A DNA stretch of 64,000 nt from Candidatus Harpocratesius repetitus (GTDB taxonomy: Archaea > Asgardarchaeota > Lokiarchaeia > Sigyniarchaeales > Promethearchaeaceae). Positions 10,043 through 19,280 of this stretch are shown here, piece by piece. The position numbers were made by a program, and so were the translations under genes. Each line of letters opens with the position of its first letter. Positions within the stretch are counted from its first letter, which is position 1. The stretch is from positions 4,093,450-4,157,449 of the forward strand of contig JAIZWK010000001.1 in NCBI GenBank assembly GCA_021498095.1, given 5' to 3'. Below the pieces are notes generated by a model that was given only the letters and a program-made list of their open reading frames with translations, was not told the DNA's origin and searched no databases.

Positions 10043-11531
10043 AATATTTCCTCCATTTTTTGGTAAAAAAAGAAACTAGTCCTAATCCTATTATGCTGCT
10101 TATAATTACTAATGAGGGACTTCCAAATGAAATACCTCCAGATGTTTCTCCATAGAATTTGAAACTACTGATATCTTGCCCAATGGCTGGATGATCTGCT
10201 TGCCTGAGCACTTTAGCATCAATTCTTACTTGTAACGAAGTTGCACAAGTTGAGCCATTTTGAGCATCACGAATCATTGCAGTTACTTCGCTCTCAAAGA
10301 TGTCTTTTATGTATAAATCCCAAAATCGTGAGATATAAACACCTTCTGCTTGTTCAACCAAAGGTTTGTATGATTGAATTATAAAATTATTAGAAAGACT
10401 TTCATCAGAATACACTGAATCAATTGCAGGCAATAAAAATTCATTTATTGCATATTCTTTCATCGAATCAGGAGAACAGAGGTAATTTGCTAAATTCAAA
10501 GCATCTTCTCGTTTTGTAGTTGAATTACTGATCATTATTGCGGTAACTTCTAAAAATGGAGATTTTCCTTTAGAATTTTTAGGTGTTGGTGCTAATCCAA
10601 GTTTTGAAATATCAGAGAAAATTCCATCCGATGTCAGTTTTTTCATATCTTGAGCAAAAAGCATTGTTGAACTAACATTTTCGTTGATAGCAAAATCATC
10701 GTAGATTTTATCAGTTTTCAAACTATTGTCTACATTTACATAGAACCCTGTTTTGTAAGAAGGGGTCAGCTCATAATAATTCACTATATTATAAATATAA
10801 TTAAGTGCATCTATAGAGTAATTTTCTAAGATTTTGTTGTGTTGTGCATCAACAGAATCATTTTCAAAAAGGATTCCACCATCACCTTTAAAGAGTGTTA
10901 ATTCGGCATCTTTAAAATTTAAAAATGAAAACCCAAATTGCTTATTATCGGGTAGGCTTTGATCATTCATTCGTGTAATTGCTTGTTGAAAAGCTGCCAT
11001 ATCCCAAGAGCCTCCAATTTCTGGAATTGTTGCAGTATTTACTTTATCTTTGTTATACACAAAAGCCATTACATCAACTGTTTGAGGGATTCCATAATAA
11101 GCAAGCATTTGTGTATTATATTCCCCATTTTCAACATAAAAATAAGAAACTGCGCGTAAAGCTTGAGGAATATAGTTATACTGCAAATCATTAACTGCTA
11201 GAGGAGCAATGTAATTTCTATGAGCTAAATCAGGTATCCATTCAGCATCTCCTTGAATTAAATCAGGAACTTTACCTGAACTATAAGCATTTTTGAATTC
11301 CATTCTCAAAGAATCTTTTGGAATATATGTTAAATTAACATTCACATCATGATCGGTTTCGTATTGAGCAATTAAATCCAACATAGTATCATCCAAGAAA
11401 TCTTCTTGCATGTACCACATCTCTAAAGAAGTAGTTTCAGCATGCACAGGAATGGCAATTTCTGAAGCAATGATACTTGCTAGGAAAAGAGTTAATATTG
11501 CTGTTGCAAATAGTTGTTGTTGTTTTTTCAT
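10032..11531 (-). CDS. Second extracellular solute-binding protein of the same operon
   Basis: This 499-residue protein has an N-terminal signal (about 4-28) and the family-1 binding-protein fold markers: LEMWYMQEDF at the mature start, PDLIQGDAEWIPDLA, VMAFVYNKDKV and a W-D segment. A C-terminal hydrophobic helix is followed by TKKWRK. It is clearly different from the binding protein downstream, with only motif-level similarity, so the pair is not a recent tandem duplication. It starts 57 bases after the GH57 gene and overlaps the next gene by 11 bases, so both binding proteins should be made from one message. The ligand is unknown. A different sugar length or linkage than the partner is a reasonable inference. 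The ribosome site is weak (GGGT about 5 bases before the ATG). Confidence 0.88.
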   Translation of the reverse strand: MKKQQQLFATAILTLFLASIIASEIAIPVHAETTSLEMWYMQEDFLDDTMLDLIAQYETDHDVNVNLTYIPKDSLRMEFKNAYSSGKVPDLIQGDAEWIPDLAHRNYIAPLAVNDLQYNYIPQALRAVSYFYVENGEYNTQMLAYYGIPQTVDVMAFVYNKDKVNTATIPEIGGSWDMAAFQQAITRMNDQSLPDNKQFGFSFLNFKDAELTLFKGDGGILFENDSVDAQHNKILENYSIDALNYIYNIVNYYELTPSYKTGFYVNVDNSLKTDKIYDDFAINENVSSTMLFAQDMKKLTSDGIFSDISKLGLAPTPKNSKGKSPFLEVTAIMISNSTTKREDALNLANYLCSPDSMKEYAINEFLLPAIDSVYSDESLSNNFIIQSYKPLVEQAEGVYISRFWDLYIKDIFESEVTAMIRDAQNGSTCATSLQVRIDAKVLRQADHPAIGQDISSFKFYGETSGGISFGSPSLVIISSIIGLGLVSFFTKKWRKYYEN

Positions 11532-11588
11532 ATTTACCCACTTTATTTTTTCTTTTAATTAATGGTTGAGCAAGAAAAAAATAAAAAA

Positions 11589-14500
11589 TTAACCACTTTT
11601 TAGTTTCTTATTTTGTAAATAGATAATTCCTATAACTAATGAGATAGTTAGATATAAAATAGAAAATCCTGCAATCCCCTTTTTTGGTTCATCTTCAGGT
11701 TCTTTGAGAGAATTCACAGTAATGATTATTGAAGCGCTTGCGGATTTTCCATTTGTATCAAATACCTTTACTGTAATATTATATATTCCTTCCTCAAATG
11801 AAAGAATGTATTCAGTTGCATTTGCTGGTAAAGTGCTTGCTAGTGTATTATTTATAAAAATTTCAAAGTAATCAATGCTAACATCAGCAGGTACGGAAAA
11901 ACTAATGCTAATATTCATTGTATTAATATTTTCAGGAAGCGTGTAGTTTTGATTAGTTGTTGTTATTTCAATAGTAGGTTCTACAGTTTCAACGTTATCC
12001 ATTCCTAAATATACAGCTGGAATTGTACAATATGTCTCTGAAGATTCATCATAATTTCCTAAGATTTCAGTTTGATTCATATATGAAGGAAGGAGAACAT
12101 CTACGACATTTGGATCATAGGATGAATCGTCTCCACCACCAAATTTCCATTCTTGGGGTTGTGCATAAAATTCACGAAATTTTTGAAAATCTTGTGAACC
12201 AACAACGACTGTATATGCCCAATCTGTTTGAGGTAGGCCAATTACTGAAGCTGGTGCTGAAAAGACGATAACCTTATCTACAGAATCACTAAAAGTGCTT
12301 ACTCCTGAAACTTGAGTATCATCTTCAAGTAAAATATATTGAAGCCAGCCATCGGCACGAACCATGTATTCCCATGCATGTTCTGATGAAATATTAAAAT
12401 GACCATTTTGATCACAATCCGTTCTTCCAGAACCAGGAACATTATCTTCATCAATATACACCTGCATTAGTGGATGGCTGTAACCTCCGGGACCATTCCA
12501 TGGATTGAACAATTCGCGGAATTTAAACTCAAAATAGACGGTATCATCAATATATCCAACCCTGAATCTTAAAATATCCATTAATCCAGTTCTATTTACA
12601 TCATAATCTGGATGCATTTGAGGATTGGTTGGATAAATTCCATGTTCATCATAAGCAGGATCATCCATAGCAAATACTTCAACCATATTAACCCCACCAA
12701 AAGGAATATTTAAACTCCATGGTCCATCTTCAGGAGTAATATCAAAATTATGCATACTGGACTCATTTGTTGCTAAAACTCGGAGATATAACAAATCACC
12801 TTTTTCAATTCCTAATAATGAAAATGGAATGCTCATTTCGCAGAAATCATCAATTGCTAGAGATATAGATGGGGTCGGAGATACTTCATCCCACTTGTAA
12901 GAAGAATTAACTTCAAAAACAGAAACATCTCCCGTTTCTAGATCAATTCGAATTTCAGTAGTTATTTCAAAACCTAATATTTCAGAAGGATCGGATGAAT
13001 CTGCAAATCTTGGAAATATTGTGGAATATTGAGCATTTGGATTTGAGAAATACAAGCCAACGGAATATCCTGTAATTGAACTAAGTGAATATGCATCTGT
13101 TGTATCTAATCTGATATGAAGATCTGTAAGAGCTTCATCAACGCCTAAATAAAGATCTTTAAACAATCGAGTTGGATCGGAAGCATTTGCATTTGAATAA
13201 TGAGCAGCTAAAGTCCATTCATTGCTGTTGGTTTCAAAACCATCAATTGTTGGTAAGTATTTTCCTTGTATGCTTGCAGACACAGGAGGAAGCATTTTTA
13301 AGTACAAATAAGGGTAATTTTCCATTATTTCTGACTCGGTCCAATTAATGCTTTTATAAACACCACGGAGAATCGTTTTAAACTGCCAATCGAAGAGTTC
13401 ATCATGTCCAGAATCTTGATCAGAACCATACCACCAGAACCAATCACTTCCTTCAGCAGCATATAAAGCTTCCCATGCATCTGGCAAATCATCTTTAGAT
13501 AAGCTATGATCGGTCATATACTGAATAAGATCTTGTCGAGTAGTAATTAAACGATCCCATGCTTCATTTTCATCATCCTCACCAATCCATGTATTCAAAT
13601 CTCCTGCCCATGAACCAGTTGCTAATTGGATCTCTTGTAAAGTGCTGGGGGGATGTTCAGCAAGATATTGTTTGGGAGTAATTGTTCGCAACCAACCTTC
13701 ATCTTGTGCTTCTTCCAATTTCTGATACATATATTCGCGGAATAGATTACCAGTGTATTCAACACGACCATCTCCATCTAAGTCATATTGATAATTTTCC
13801 CAGGCATTTTCCCCATCTAAAGCTACAGTAAAAACGGGATCTTTATCATCAGTCCAGCTATCTCGATAGGTTTTTAACATTTCGAGCATATTTGTTGCAG
13901 CTACTTCTGGATCTAGTCCACCATAATTAAAACCAATTTCATCTGAAAGCTGTTGATGTCGGAAAAATACAACTGAACTATATCCATCTTTTTTAACAAC
14001 GTAGGGCTGAAACCATTGCTCAGGTGTAAGTTGACTTACACCCAAACTATTTTGAAGCACAGTATAATCAGTAACAAACCATTCAATACCACTTTGATTC
14101 ACTAAGGGAATAATTTCGTCGCTAACTGCTTCTTCCGAAGGCCACATTCCGACAGGATATTTCCCAAATAATGAAGCAGTATAATTTTTTCCTTTTTGAA
14201 TTTGTGCCAAAGCATCTTCAGTCCAGAGAGTATTTTGATCAGGTAGAGGTAAATCAGCCACACCTTCATTCACTTCTCTGGCATTTGTTAAATTAATTAA
14301 TAAAGGCAATATTGGATGATAAAATGGAGTAGTGATTATTTCTAAACGACCTTCATTTTGAAGTTGCTTATGAAGGGAGATAACTTGTTCAACAATAGAA
14401 TAAGCATAATCCAAAACTCCATTTTTCATAGCACTGTTATAACCTCCCACTCCATTAGCATCATCAGTCAAAACTTTCAATGTATATCCAAATGGATTGA

Positions 14501-15170
14501 CTGGAGGTTGATAAGGTTGTTCTGTAGTATATCGTGGATTTATCCAATGAGCAAAAAAGAGGGTTTTTAAATCTAAAAAGTCTTGATCTGTAAAACCTTC
14601 TACCGCTTCTTGTAATGTATTATAACTATTACGTTTTTCACTCAATTCAAAATATCGAGTTCCATTTTGACGAAATTGACCGTTTATATCGAAGAAATAC
14701 TGGATTACCACACTTTTATTTTCGTCTGACATTGCAGATTCATCCATTCGAGCTAATTCAATTCTTCGATCAAAAGCAGTTCCATTAATATAGTCAACAA
14801 GTTGTTTTAACATTGAAGGTGTCAAGTTGATTGTAACGTTAATATCAGGATAATCATTTAAGACATCAGCCATGTAAGGATATGAGTTGGAACCATGCAT
14901 AAAAACCCATGGTTGTTCATATATTCCTGTTTCTGGGTCTTGATATGATGGTTGATGTTGATGCCAAATTATGACTAAGTTTAATACCGTATCATTCGAT
15001 ATACTCGTTTCATAATTTATCGAAATATCAGGCATTTTTGTTAAAGAAACAATTGATGAATTATATTCGGATGAAAATGTTGGAAAGATTATCATGATAA
15101 GTAAACTGGCAAAAAGAATGCCTTGTGAAAATTTATTAATTTTTCTTGAATTATATTGCAATAGATTCAC
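11589..15170 (-). CDS. Secreted GH57 amylopullulanase/alpha-amylase-type enzyme with C-terminal sugar-binding-type domains
   Basis: A signal segment (about 15-33) precedes a GH57 (beta/alpha)7 catalytic region with HQHQP at 70-74, GMWPSEE at 341-347 (family region 3, nucleophile Glu) and DGENAWENY at 452-460 (region 4, acid/base Asp). GH57 enzymes hydrolyse alpha-1,4 and often alpha-1,6 bonds of starch, glycogen and pullulan. Beta-sandwich modules follow, including a glucodextranase-C-like module with FGGGDDSSYDPN, then an Ig-like domain and a final transmembrane helix with Lys residues, so the enzyme is probably displayed on the cell surface. It heads the transporter operon. The frame starts at GTG 15170, but AAGGTGA overlaps that codon and lies 5 bases from an in-frame TTG at 15161, which may be the true start. 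Alpha-amylase versus pullulanase specificity cannot be fixed. Confidence 0.9.
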   Translation of the reverse strand: MNLLQYNSRKINKFSQGILFASLLIMIIFPTFSSEYNSSIVSLTKMPDISINYETSISNDTVLNLVIIWHQHQPSYQDPETGIYEQPWVFMHGSNSYPYMADVLNDYPDINVTINLTPSMLKQLVDYINGTAFDRRIELARMDESAMSDENKSVVIQYFFDINGQFRQNGTRYFELSEKRNSYNTLQEAVEGFTDQDFLDLKTLFFAHWINPRYTTEQPYQPPVNPFGYTLKVLTDDANGVGGYNSAMKNGVLDYAYSIVEQVISLHKQLQNEGRLEIITTPFYHPILPLLINLTNAREVNEGVADLPLPDQNTLWTEDALAQIQKGKNYTASLFGKYPVGMWPSEEAVSDEIIPLVNQSGIEWFVTDYTVLQNSLGVSQLTPEQWFQPYVVKKDGYSSVVFFRHQQLSDEIGFNYGGLDPEVAATNMLEMLKTYRDSWTDDKDPVFTVALDGENAWENYQYDLDGDGRVEYTGNLFREYMYQKLEEAQDEGWLRTITPKQYLAEHPPSTLQEIQLATGSWAGDLNTWIGEDDENEAWDRLITTRQDLIQYMTDHSLSKDDLPDAWEALYAAEGSDWFWWYGSDQDSGHDELFDWQFKTILRGVYKSINWTESEIMENYPYLYLKMLPPVSASIQGKYLPTIDGFETNSNEWTLAAHYSNANASDPTRLFKDLYLGVDEALTDLHIRLDTTDAYSLSSITGYSVGLYFSNPNAQYSTIFPRFADSSDPSEILGFEITTEIRIDLETGDVSVFEVNSSYKWDEVSPTPSISLAIDDFCEMSIPFSLLGIEKGDLLYLRVLATNESSMHNFDITPEDGPWSLNIPFGGVNMVEVFAMDDPAYDEHGIYPTNPQMHPDYDVNRTGLMDILRFRVGYIDDTVYFEFKFRELFNPWNGPGGYSHPLMQVYIDEDNVPGSGRTDCDQNGHFNISSEHAWEYMVRADGWLQYILLEDDTQVSGVSTFSDSVDKVIVFSAPASVIGLPQTDWAYTVVVGSQDFQKFREFYAQPQEWKFGGGDDSSYDPNVVDVLLPSYMNQTEILGNYDESSETYCTIPAVYLGMDNVETVEPTIEITTTNQNYTLPENINTMNISISFSVPADVSIDYFEIFINNTLASTLPANATEYILSFEEGIYNITVKVFDTNGKSASASIIITVNSLKEPEDEPKKGIAGFSILYLTISLVIGIIYLQNKKLKSG

Positions 15171-15300
15171 CTTTCTTTAAATTGAAATTACTAAATACTT
15201 ATTTATTTTTTTTCACGCTGTTTGTTATAAAAAAAATATGCATTATTAGCTATATCGAAACTTAAGTTTTGGCAATAAAAGCCACAAAGATAAAAAAAAG

Positions 15301-15340
15301 GTTAAATGAAACACTTCTCATTCTGATGGTTTCATCTAAC
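15301..15340. promoter_or_regulatory. Inverted repeat between the surface-protein gene and the GH57 gene
   Basis: GTTAAATGAAAC at 15301-15312 pairs with GTTTCATCTAAC at 15329-15340 with one mismatch, giving a 12-bp stem around a 16-base loop. It lies just past the stop of the upstream surface-protein gene and about 130 bases before the GH57 start. It could be an RNA hairpin separating the two transcripts or a binding site for a regulator of the operon. The sequence alone does not decide. Confidence 0.4.
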
Positions 15341-15363
15341 TGAGACATTTATACAATCTGCGA

Positions 15364-18045
15364 TTATTTTCGTTTTCGGAGCAAAATTACTGCCGATCCA
15401 AATAATGCCAAAAGCATTATTCCAACACTATAACCTGGAATCTGGAAGCCTCCACCATCATCGTCTGTGGCTGTATCATCTGTGGCAGTATCATCTGTGG
15501 CAGTATCGTCGGTTGCAGCTCCTTCAACGTTGATTGTGATTTCATCATAACCAGCATTTCCTGATTTATCTGTAGCAACAACACGAATAACATTTGCTCC
15601 AGCTGATAAGGTGAGTGTTGCAGAATTACCTTCACCAGCTTCAGGAATGTACACACCATTCACATATACTTTCACTTCTGAAATTCCAGCAAAAGTACCT
15701 TGATCTGGATCTTCAACTGTCCATGTGATTTCTTGTTCAATTGTAGTTCCTGAACTTATGGTAAGATTAGTTCCATCTGCAGGAGAAGTAATATTCACTA
15801 CAGGATCAGTTGTATCCACTTCAAAAGATAAACCTTCTCCTACTGCTAACAATGTAGCATATTGTTGAGCACCTACATCATAGCTGGTTGAAATGGTTTC
15901 TTGTAAAGCAGCGGGATCATCTGCAGTAGGAACCAGAATATCACAGTAGTTTGGATCATAAGCGCTATCATCCCCACCTCCAAAGTCCCATTCACCATTT
16001 TCAGCCAGATGATTTCGGAAATCGTTAAAGTTTGCTGAAGCAACCATTACATAATATTTCCATGTACTGTTAGCAACTGTATTAATTAGAGTTTCTGGAA
16101 CATATAGATTAAACCAGTGTTGACCGTTGATAAATTGATAACTTGTAGTAATACCTGTTCCTGCAGTTTGAGGTGATGCAATTGTTTCAGGAGTGAAATA
16201 TCGGCTCATCCAGCCATCACCATAGAATCCAATATCCCATGGATATTCATCTTGAACTTTAATACTTGATTTTAGTACTCCTTCAGTAGTACCACCAGGT
16301 TGCATATCAATCAAAACCACAAACATTTGATGCGAGAAGTTACCTGCACCCCAACCAGGATCATAAGAATCGAGTAATCGGAAATCAAATGAAGTACCAT
16401 AAGCATTAGCACTTACATTGAATTGCAATAAATCGAATAGTCCAACTCCAGGACCAAAAGCAGCATTAGTTGGATAGGTGCCCCATTCATCACCTTGAGG
16501 ATCGCTCATATTGAAAATGAGAGATTTAGGAGGTTCAATACCAATATGAACTAGGAAATTTCCAGTTTGAACAGTATTGTTATTTTCAGCAATAATATAG
16601 AATTCGACTGTCGTGCCATTTGAAAAAGGTCCTAAACTACCTTTGAAAATAGCATTATCAGATGAGGCAGAGTCATAAGCCATAGGAGATAAATTCCAAA
16701 CTCCAGTATCATTAAGAGTATAGTTGATATTAACTTCTGTCATTACATCGAAGGTTACTTTATCAGTTCCATTCCATAATTGTTCAATTTGAACTTCAAC
16801 TTCAAAAGCTTCATCTGGATCTTTAAATCCACCAGCAGGAGTCACTGCACCAATAAAACCTAAGTCAATTGGTGGCATTGGAGAAATACCATTCTCAAAT
16901 GAATAATACTCTTCGGCAGCAGTTGCATTTACATCACCTGCATAGATAAACCAGTAAAATTTGTCACCCACTGAATATCCATCTTCTACTAATAAGGGGA
17001 TAGTGTATCGATAAATTTCATTAGCACCAGCCATATCGCCTGTCTCGTGATGCATCATTACTTCATAGGTACTATTTGAATCTGAAGTTGAGTTATAATA
17101 TGTAATATGCAAAATTGGCCATTGAGAATTATTCATAAATTCAGAATGACTATCACTATACCACATTTCATAATAGAATTCCATGTCTAATCCTAAGGTT
17201 ACATTTCCATCTTTATCGTTAACCTTTGCGCTTGTATAAGAACCATCGCCATTTTCTCCAGACCATCCAATTGAATATGGAATTAATTGAGGATCACCAT
17301 CAGCATCAGCAATTTTTACTGCTACATAGGTATGATATTCATCATTTTCAACACCACCATATTGATTAGGAATAACATCTCCAGGATTTCCACCAATCAT
17401 AGCAGCGAAGAAACGCAATTCGGCATCCGCAGGAATACCTGCAGGATAAAGAAGATCATATGGAATAAAAGCTTCAAATGTCATAGGAATACCATAACTC
17501 CAAGTTCCATCAAAAGCAGTTTCATTAACTGCAGATGTAATAAAACCTGTTGTAAGATTTGCATAATTCCCAATTTCATCTGTAAAGTTTAAAAGACTCC
17601 AAGGACTTGCCCAGTTTCCTTGATCTGATAAAAGAACCAAATTTGGCACAAATCCATCACTTGTGAACTTTAAGGATTTTTCATATCCGTAAGTAGGAAC
17701 AGTACTATAATCAGTTATTCCAGTATTTCCTGCGTCTGTATCAATAAATACGTTAAATTGATTAGCAGGACCAGCAAGAGTAATTTTCAATCCCACAAAT
17801 ATTCCGGTATCGTTTAAAGCAAAATACAACCCATCAAGACCCCAATCAGCATTCCAAGATGATTGATCAGGATCCAACCTTACTGTATAATTACCATCAG
17901 TCCAATCGCTCCCAATAACACCATCAATAATAATATTATTGTGACTGGAAGTATCTACAACTGCAGATGCACCAGCTAAAAAGGGAGAAAACGACATGGC
18001 AACTAACAGGGTCATAAGCAAAACACCAGTTGATTTTTTCGTCAT
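15364..18045 (-). CDS. Large surface protein with DOMON/CBM9-like and glucodextranase-C-like modules and a sorting-type tail
   Basis: A signal peptide is followed by a CBM9/DOMON-like beta-sandwich (IDGVIGSDW near 45), a middle beta region, and a module with FGGGDDSAYDPN that repeats the module seen in the adjacent GH57 enzyme. Near the end come an Ig-like domain, a Thr-Asp-Asp-rich linker made of three 15-base units, and IPGYSVG, a hydrophobic helix and RKRK. No catalytic domain is visible, so it is probably a surface sugar-binding or S-layer-associated protein for starch capture. The start at 18045 is preferred because GGTGA lies 8 bases upstream, while the in-frame ATG at 18060 has no ribosome site. 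The tail resembles archaeal CTERM-type signals, which are handled by dedicated membrane proteases in other archaea. No such protease gene is in this window. Confidence 0.85.
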   Translation of the reverse strand: MTKKSTGVLLMTLLVAMSFSPFLAGASAVVDTSSHNNIIIDGVIGSDWTDGNYTVRLDPDQSSWNADWGLDGLYFALNDTGIFVGLKITLAGPANQFNVFIDTDAGNTGITDYSTVPTYGYEKSLKFTSDGFVPNLVLLSDQGNWASPWSLLNFTDEIGNYANLTTGFITSAVNETAFDGTWSYGIPMTFEAFIPYDLLYPAGIPADAELRFFAAMIGGNPGDVIPNQYGGVENDEYHTYVAVKIADADGDPQLIPYSIGWSGENGDGSYTSAKVNDKDGNVTLGLDMEFYYEMWYSDSHSEFMNNSQWPILHITYYNSTSDSNSTYEVMMHHETGDMAGANEIYRYTIPLLVEDGYSVGDKFYWFIYAGDVNATAAEEYYSFENGISPMPPIDLGFIGAVTPAGGFKDPDEAFEVEVQIEQLWNGTDKVTFDVMTEVNINYTLNDTGVWNLSPMAYDSASSDNAIFKGSLGPFSNGTTVEFYIIAENNNTVQTGNFLVHIGIEPPKSLIFNMSDPQGDEWGTYPTNAAFGPGVGLFDLLQFNVSANAYGTSFDFRLLDSYDPGWGAGNFSHQMFVVLIDMQPGGTTEGVLKSSIKVQDEYPWDIGFYGDGWMSRYFTPETIASPQTAGTGITTSYQFINGQHWFNLYVPETLINTVANSTWKYYVMVASANFNDFRNHLAENGEWDFGGGDDSAYDPNYCDILVPTADDPAALQETISTSYDVGAQQYATLLAVGEGLSFEVDTTDPVVNITSPADGTNLTISSGTTIEQEITWTVEDPDQGTFAGISEVKVYVNGVYIPEAGEGNSATLTLSAGANVIRVVATDKSGNAGYDEITINVEGAATDDTATDDTATDDTATDDDGGGFQIPGYSVGIMLLALFGSAVILLRKRK

Positions 18046-18606
18046 GATAGTTGTCACCATTGATTTACATTATTTTTCAATTCTATTGATAGAAATAGAA
18101 AAAGGTATAAATCTGGTTAAAAAAAAAATTGACATTTATTATTAATATGAAATCCTATTTAAAGATCCCACAAAAATGGGAAAAGTCCAAGCTAGGAAAT
18201 GCTTATAAAAAATGCGTAAAAATCGCTTGTGTAATTGTTTCGCAGAGGACATTGAGCTTATAAAAAATCATAGATCTACAAATTCTGCGGATTTTTATTC
18301 GATTGAAGTTTCTAAATAGACGATCTTCAAAAGAAAATAAATAAAATTTTATCGGCTTTTGAGTGCCTAAGAAAATATAATGTTAAACATTAAAATAGAT
18401 TTTGGTTTCAAGATTTTTATTTTAATACAATTTTTTGTTTAACATTCAACTTGATTAAATATCAGTTTATCAAAATTATGAAGCGAATTAATAAAAAAGT
18501 GAAAAAAATGAGATTTAAAGCATTTTTTGTGTTAAACAGAATTTAAATTGATCACGTAAATTATTTAGCATTTAATCAAACAATTTTAACTGGAGGGAGA
18601 AATCTT
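18046..18606. other. Divergent intergenic region without a gene
   Basis: About 560 AT-rich bases separate two divergent genes. Both strands are broken by frequent stops. The left part (18060-18330) shows no tRNA-like or conserved-looking fold that I can recognise. The right part holds three copies of the short palindrome TGTTAAACA, listed separately. Confidence 0.6.
18381..18538. promoter_or_regulatory. Three copies of the palindrome TGTTAAACA (candidate operator array)
   Basis: TGTTAAACA occurs at 18381-18389 and 18530-18538, and its reverse complement TGTTTAACA at 18436-18444. The unit is TGTT-N-AACA, a perfect odd palindrome. Three 9-mers in 158 bases upstream of the gene at 18607 is more than expected even in AT-rich DNA. 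They sit about 70-225 bases before that gene and 335-490 bases from the divergent surface-protein gene. The binding protein is unknown. Confidence 0.35.
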
Positions 18607-19242
18607 TTGGAAGCTTTTTTAGAAATTTCAATAATATCTAAATCTGACAAACAACAGTCAGATCTTAAAATATTGAATATAGTTAAAGAGAACATCTGCA
18701 ATTATGCTCCCTATCCACCAAAAAGGGCAAAAATTACCAAAATTCCATCTGTTTATCTAGAATTTGATTCGAAAAATGCATTTGAAGCTTTGTACGAAAA
18801 AGATTATCTTATTTACTCGTATTTATATGAGAATATATTGAAATCTAATTTAATTTTAAACCATAATTCATTAAAAAATAAAGATTTAACATCTAATCAA
18901 GTAAATCGAGCAGATTTTAGTCATGAATCGTCTTTAAAACAGGAATATTCAGATAATTATATTGTATTTAGATATAAAACTAATTATAAAGAACCTCTAA
19001 AAAGGAATTATGACCTAATTTATAAAGTAAACGAGATTTTAGGTTTGAATATTGTCAATGAAGAGATTCATGATGGATTTATTCGATTCATTCAGACAGA
19101 AAAAGATTTTAAAGCGTTATTATCTGGAAACGATGATCTTTCGCGATGGATGTCATTTTTAAAGACTCTAAATTTAAATTTAGAACATCCAACAGTAAAA
19201 AAATTCCTACAAATAATAGAACACACACTAAATGGATTGTAA
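18607..19242 (+). CDS. Hypothetical protein, 211 residues
   Basis: I do not recognise this protein. It is soluble and mixed alpha/beta by eye, with no signal, membrane segment, Cys motif or obvious catalytic motif. Two halves are joined by a polar Asn/Lys/Ser-rich stretch (about 85-125). The start is TTG at 18607, supported by GGAGGGAG about 7 bases upstream. No better ATG is available in the first 25 codons. It stands alone on the + strand inside the - strand glucan locus, converging on the GH13 gene with a 38-base gap, and has the TGTTAAACA array in its promoter region. A regulatory role in the locus is possible but unproven. Confidence 0.7.
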   Translation: MEAFLEISIISKSDKQQSDLKILNIVKENICNYAPYPPKRAKITKIPSVYLEFDSKNAFEALYEKDYLIYSYLYENILKSNLILNHNSLKNKDLTSNQVNRADFSHESSLKQEYSDNYIVFRYKTNYKEPLKRNYDLIYKVNEILGLNIVNEEIHDGFIRFIQTEKDFKALLSGNDDLSRWMSFLKTLNLNLEHPTVKKFLQIIEHTLNGL

Positions 19243-19280
19243 AAAATAAAGTACAATCTTAATACAACTTTAACATAAAT

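Noticed and set aside
12023..12271. Plus-strand open frame opposite the GH57 gene
   Set aside because: It lies antisense inside a clear enzyme gene, with no ribosome site or family-like content.
15417..15659. Overlapping frame on the same strand within the surface-protein gene
   Set aside because: It is an out-of-frame shadow caused by the repetitive Thr-Asp-Asp linker and AT-rich codons, with no start signal.
18046..18606. Possible tRNA or structured RNA in the longest gap
   Set aside because: No cloverleaf, GTTC-type arm or GC-rich island is visible. The region is uniformly AT-rich.
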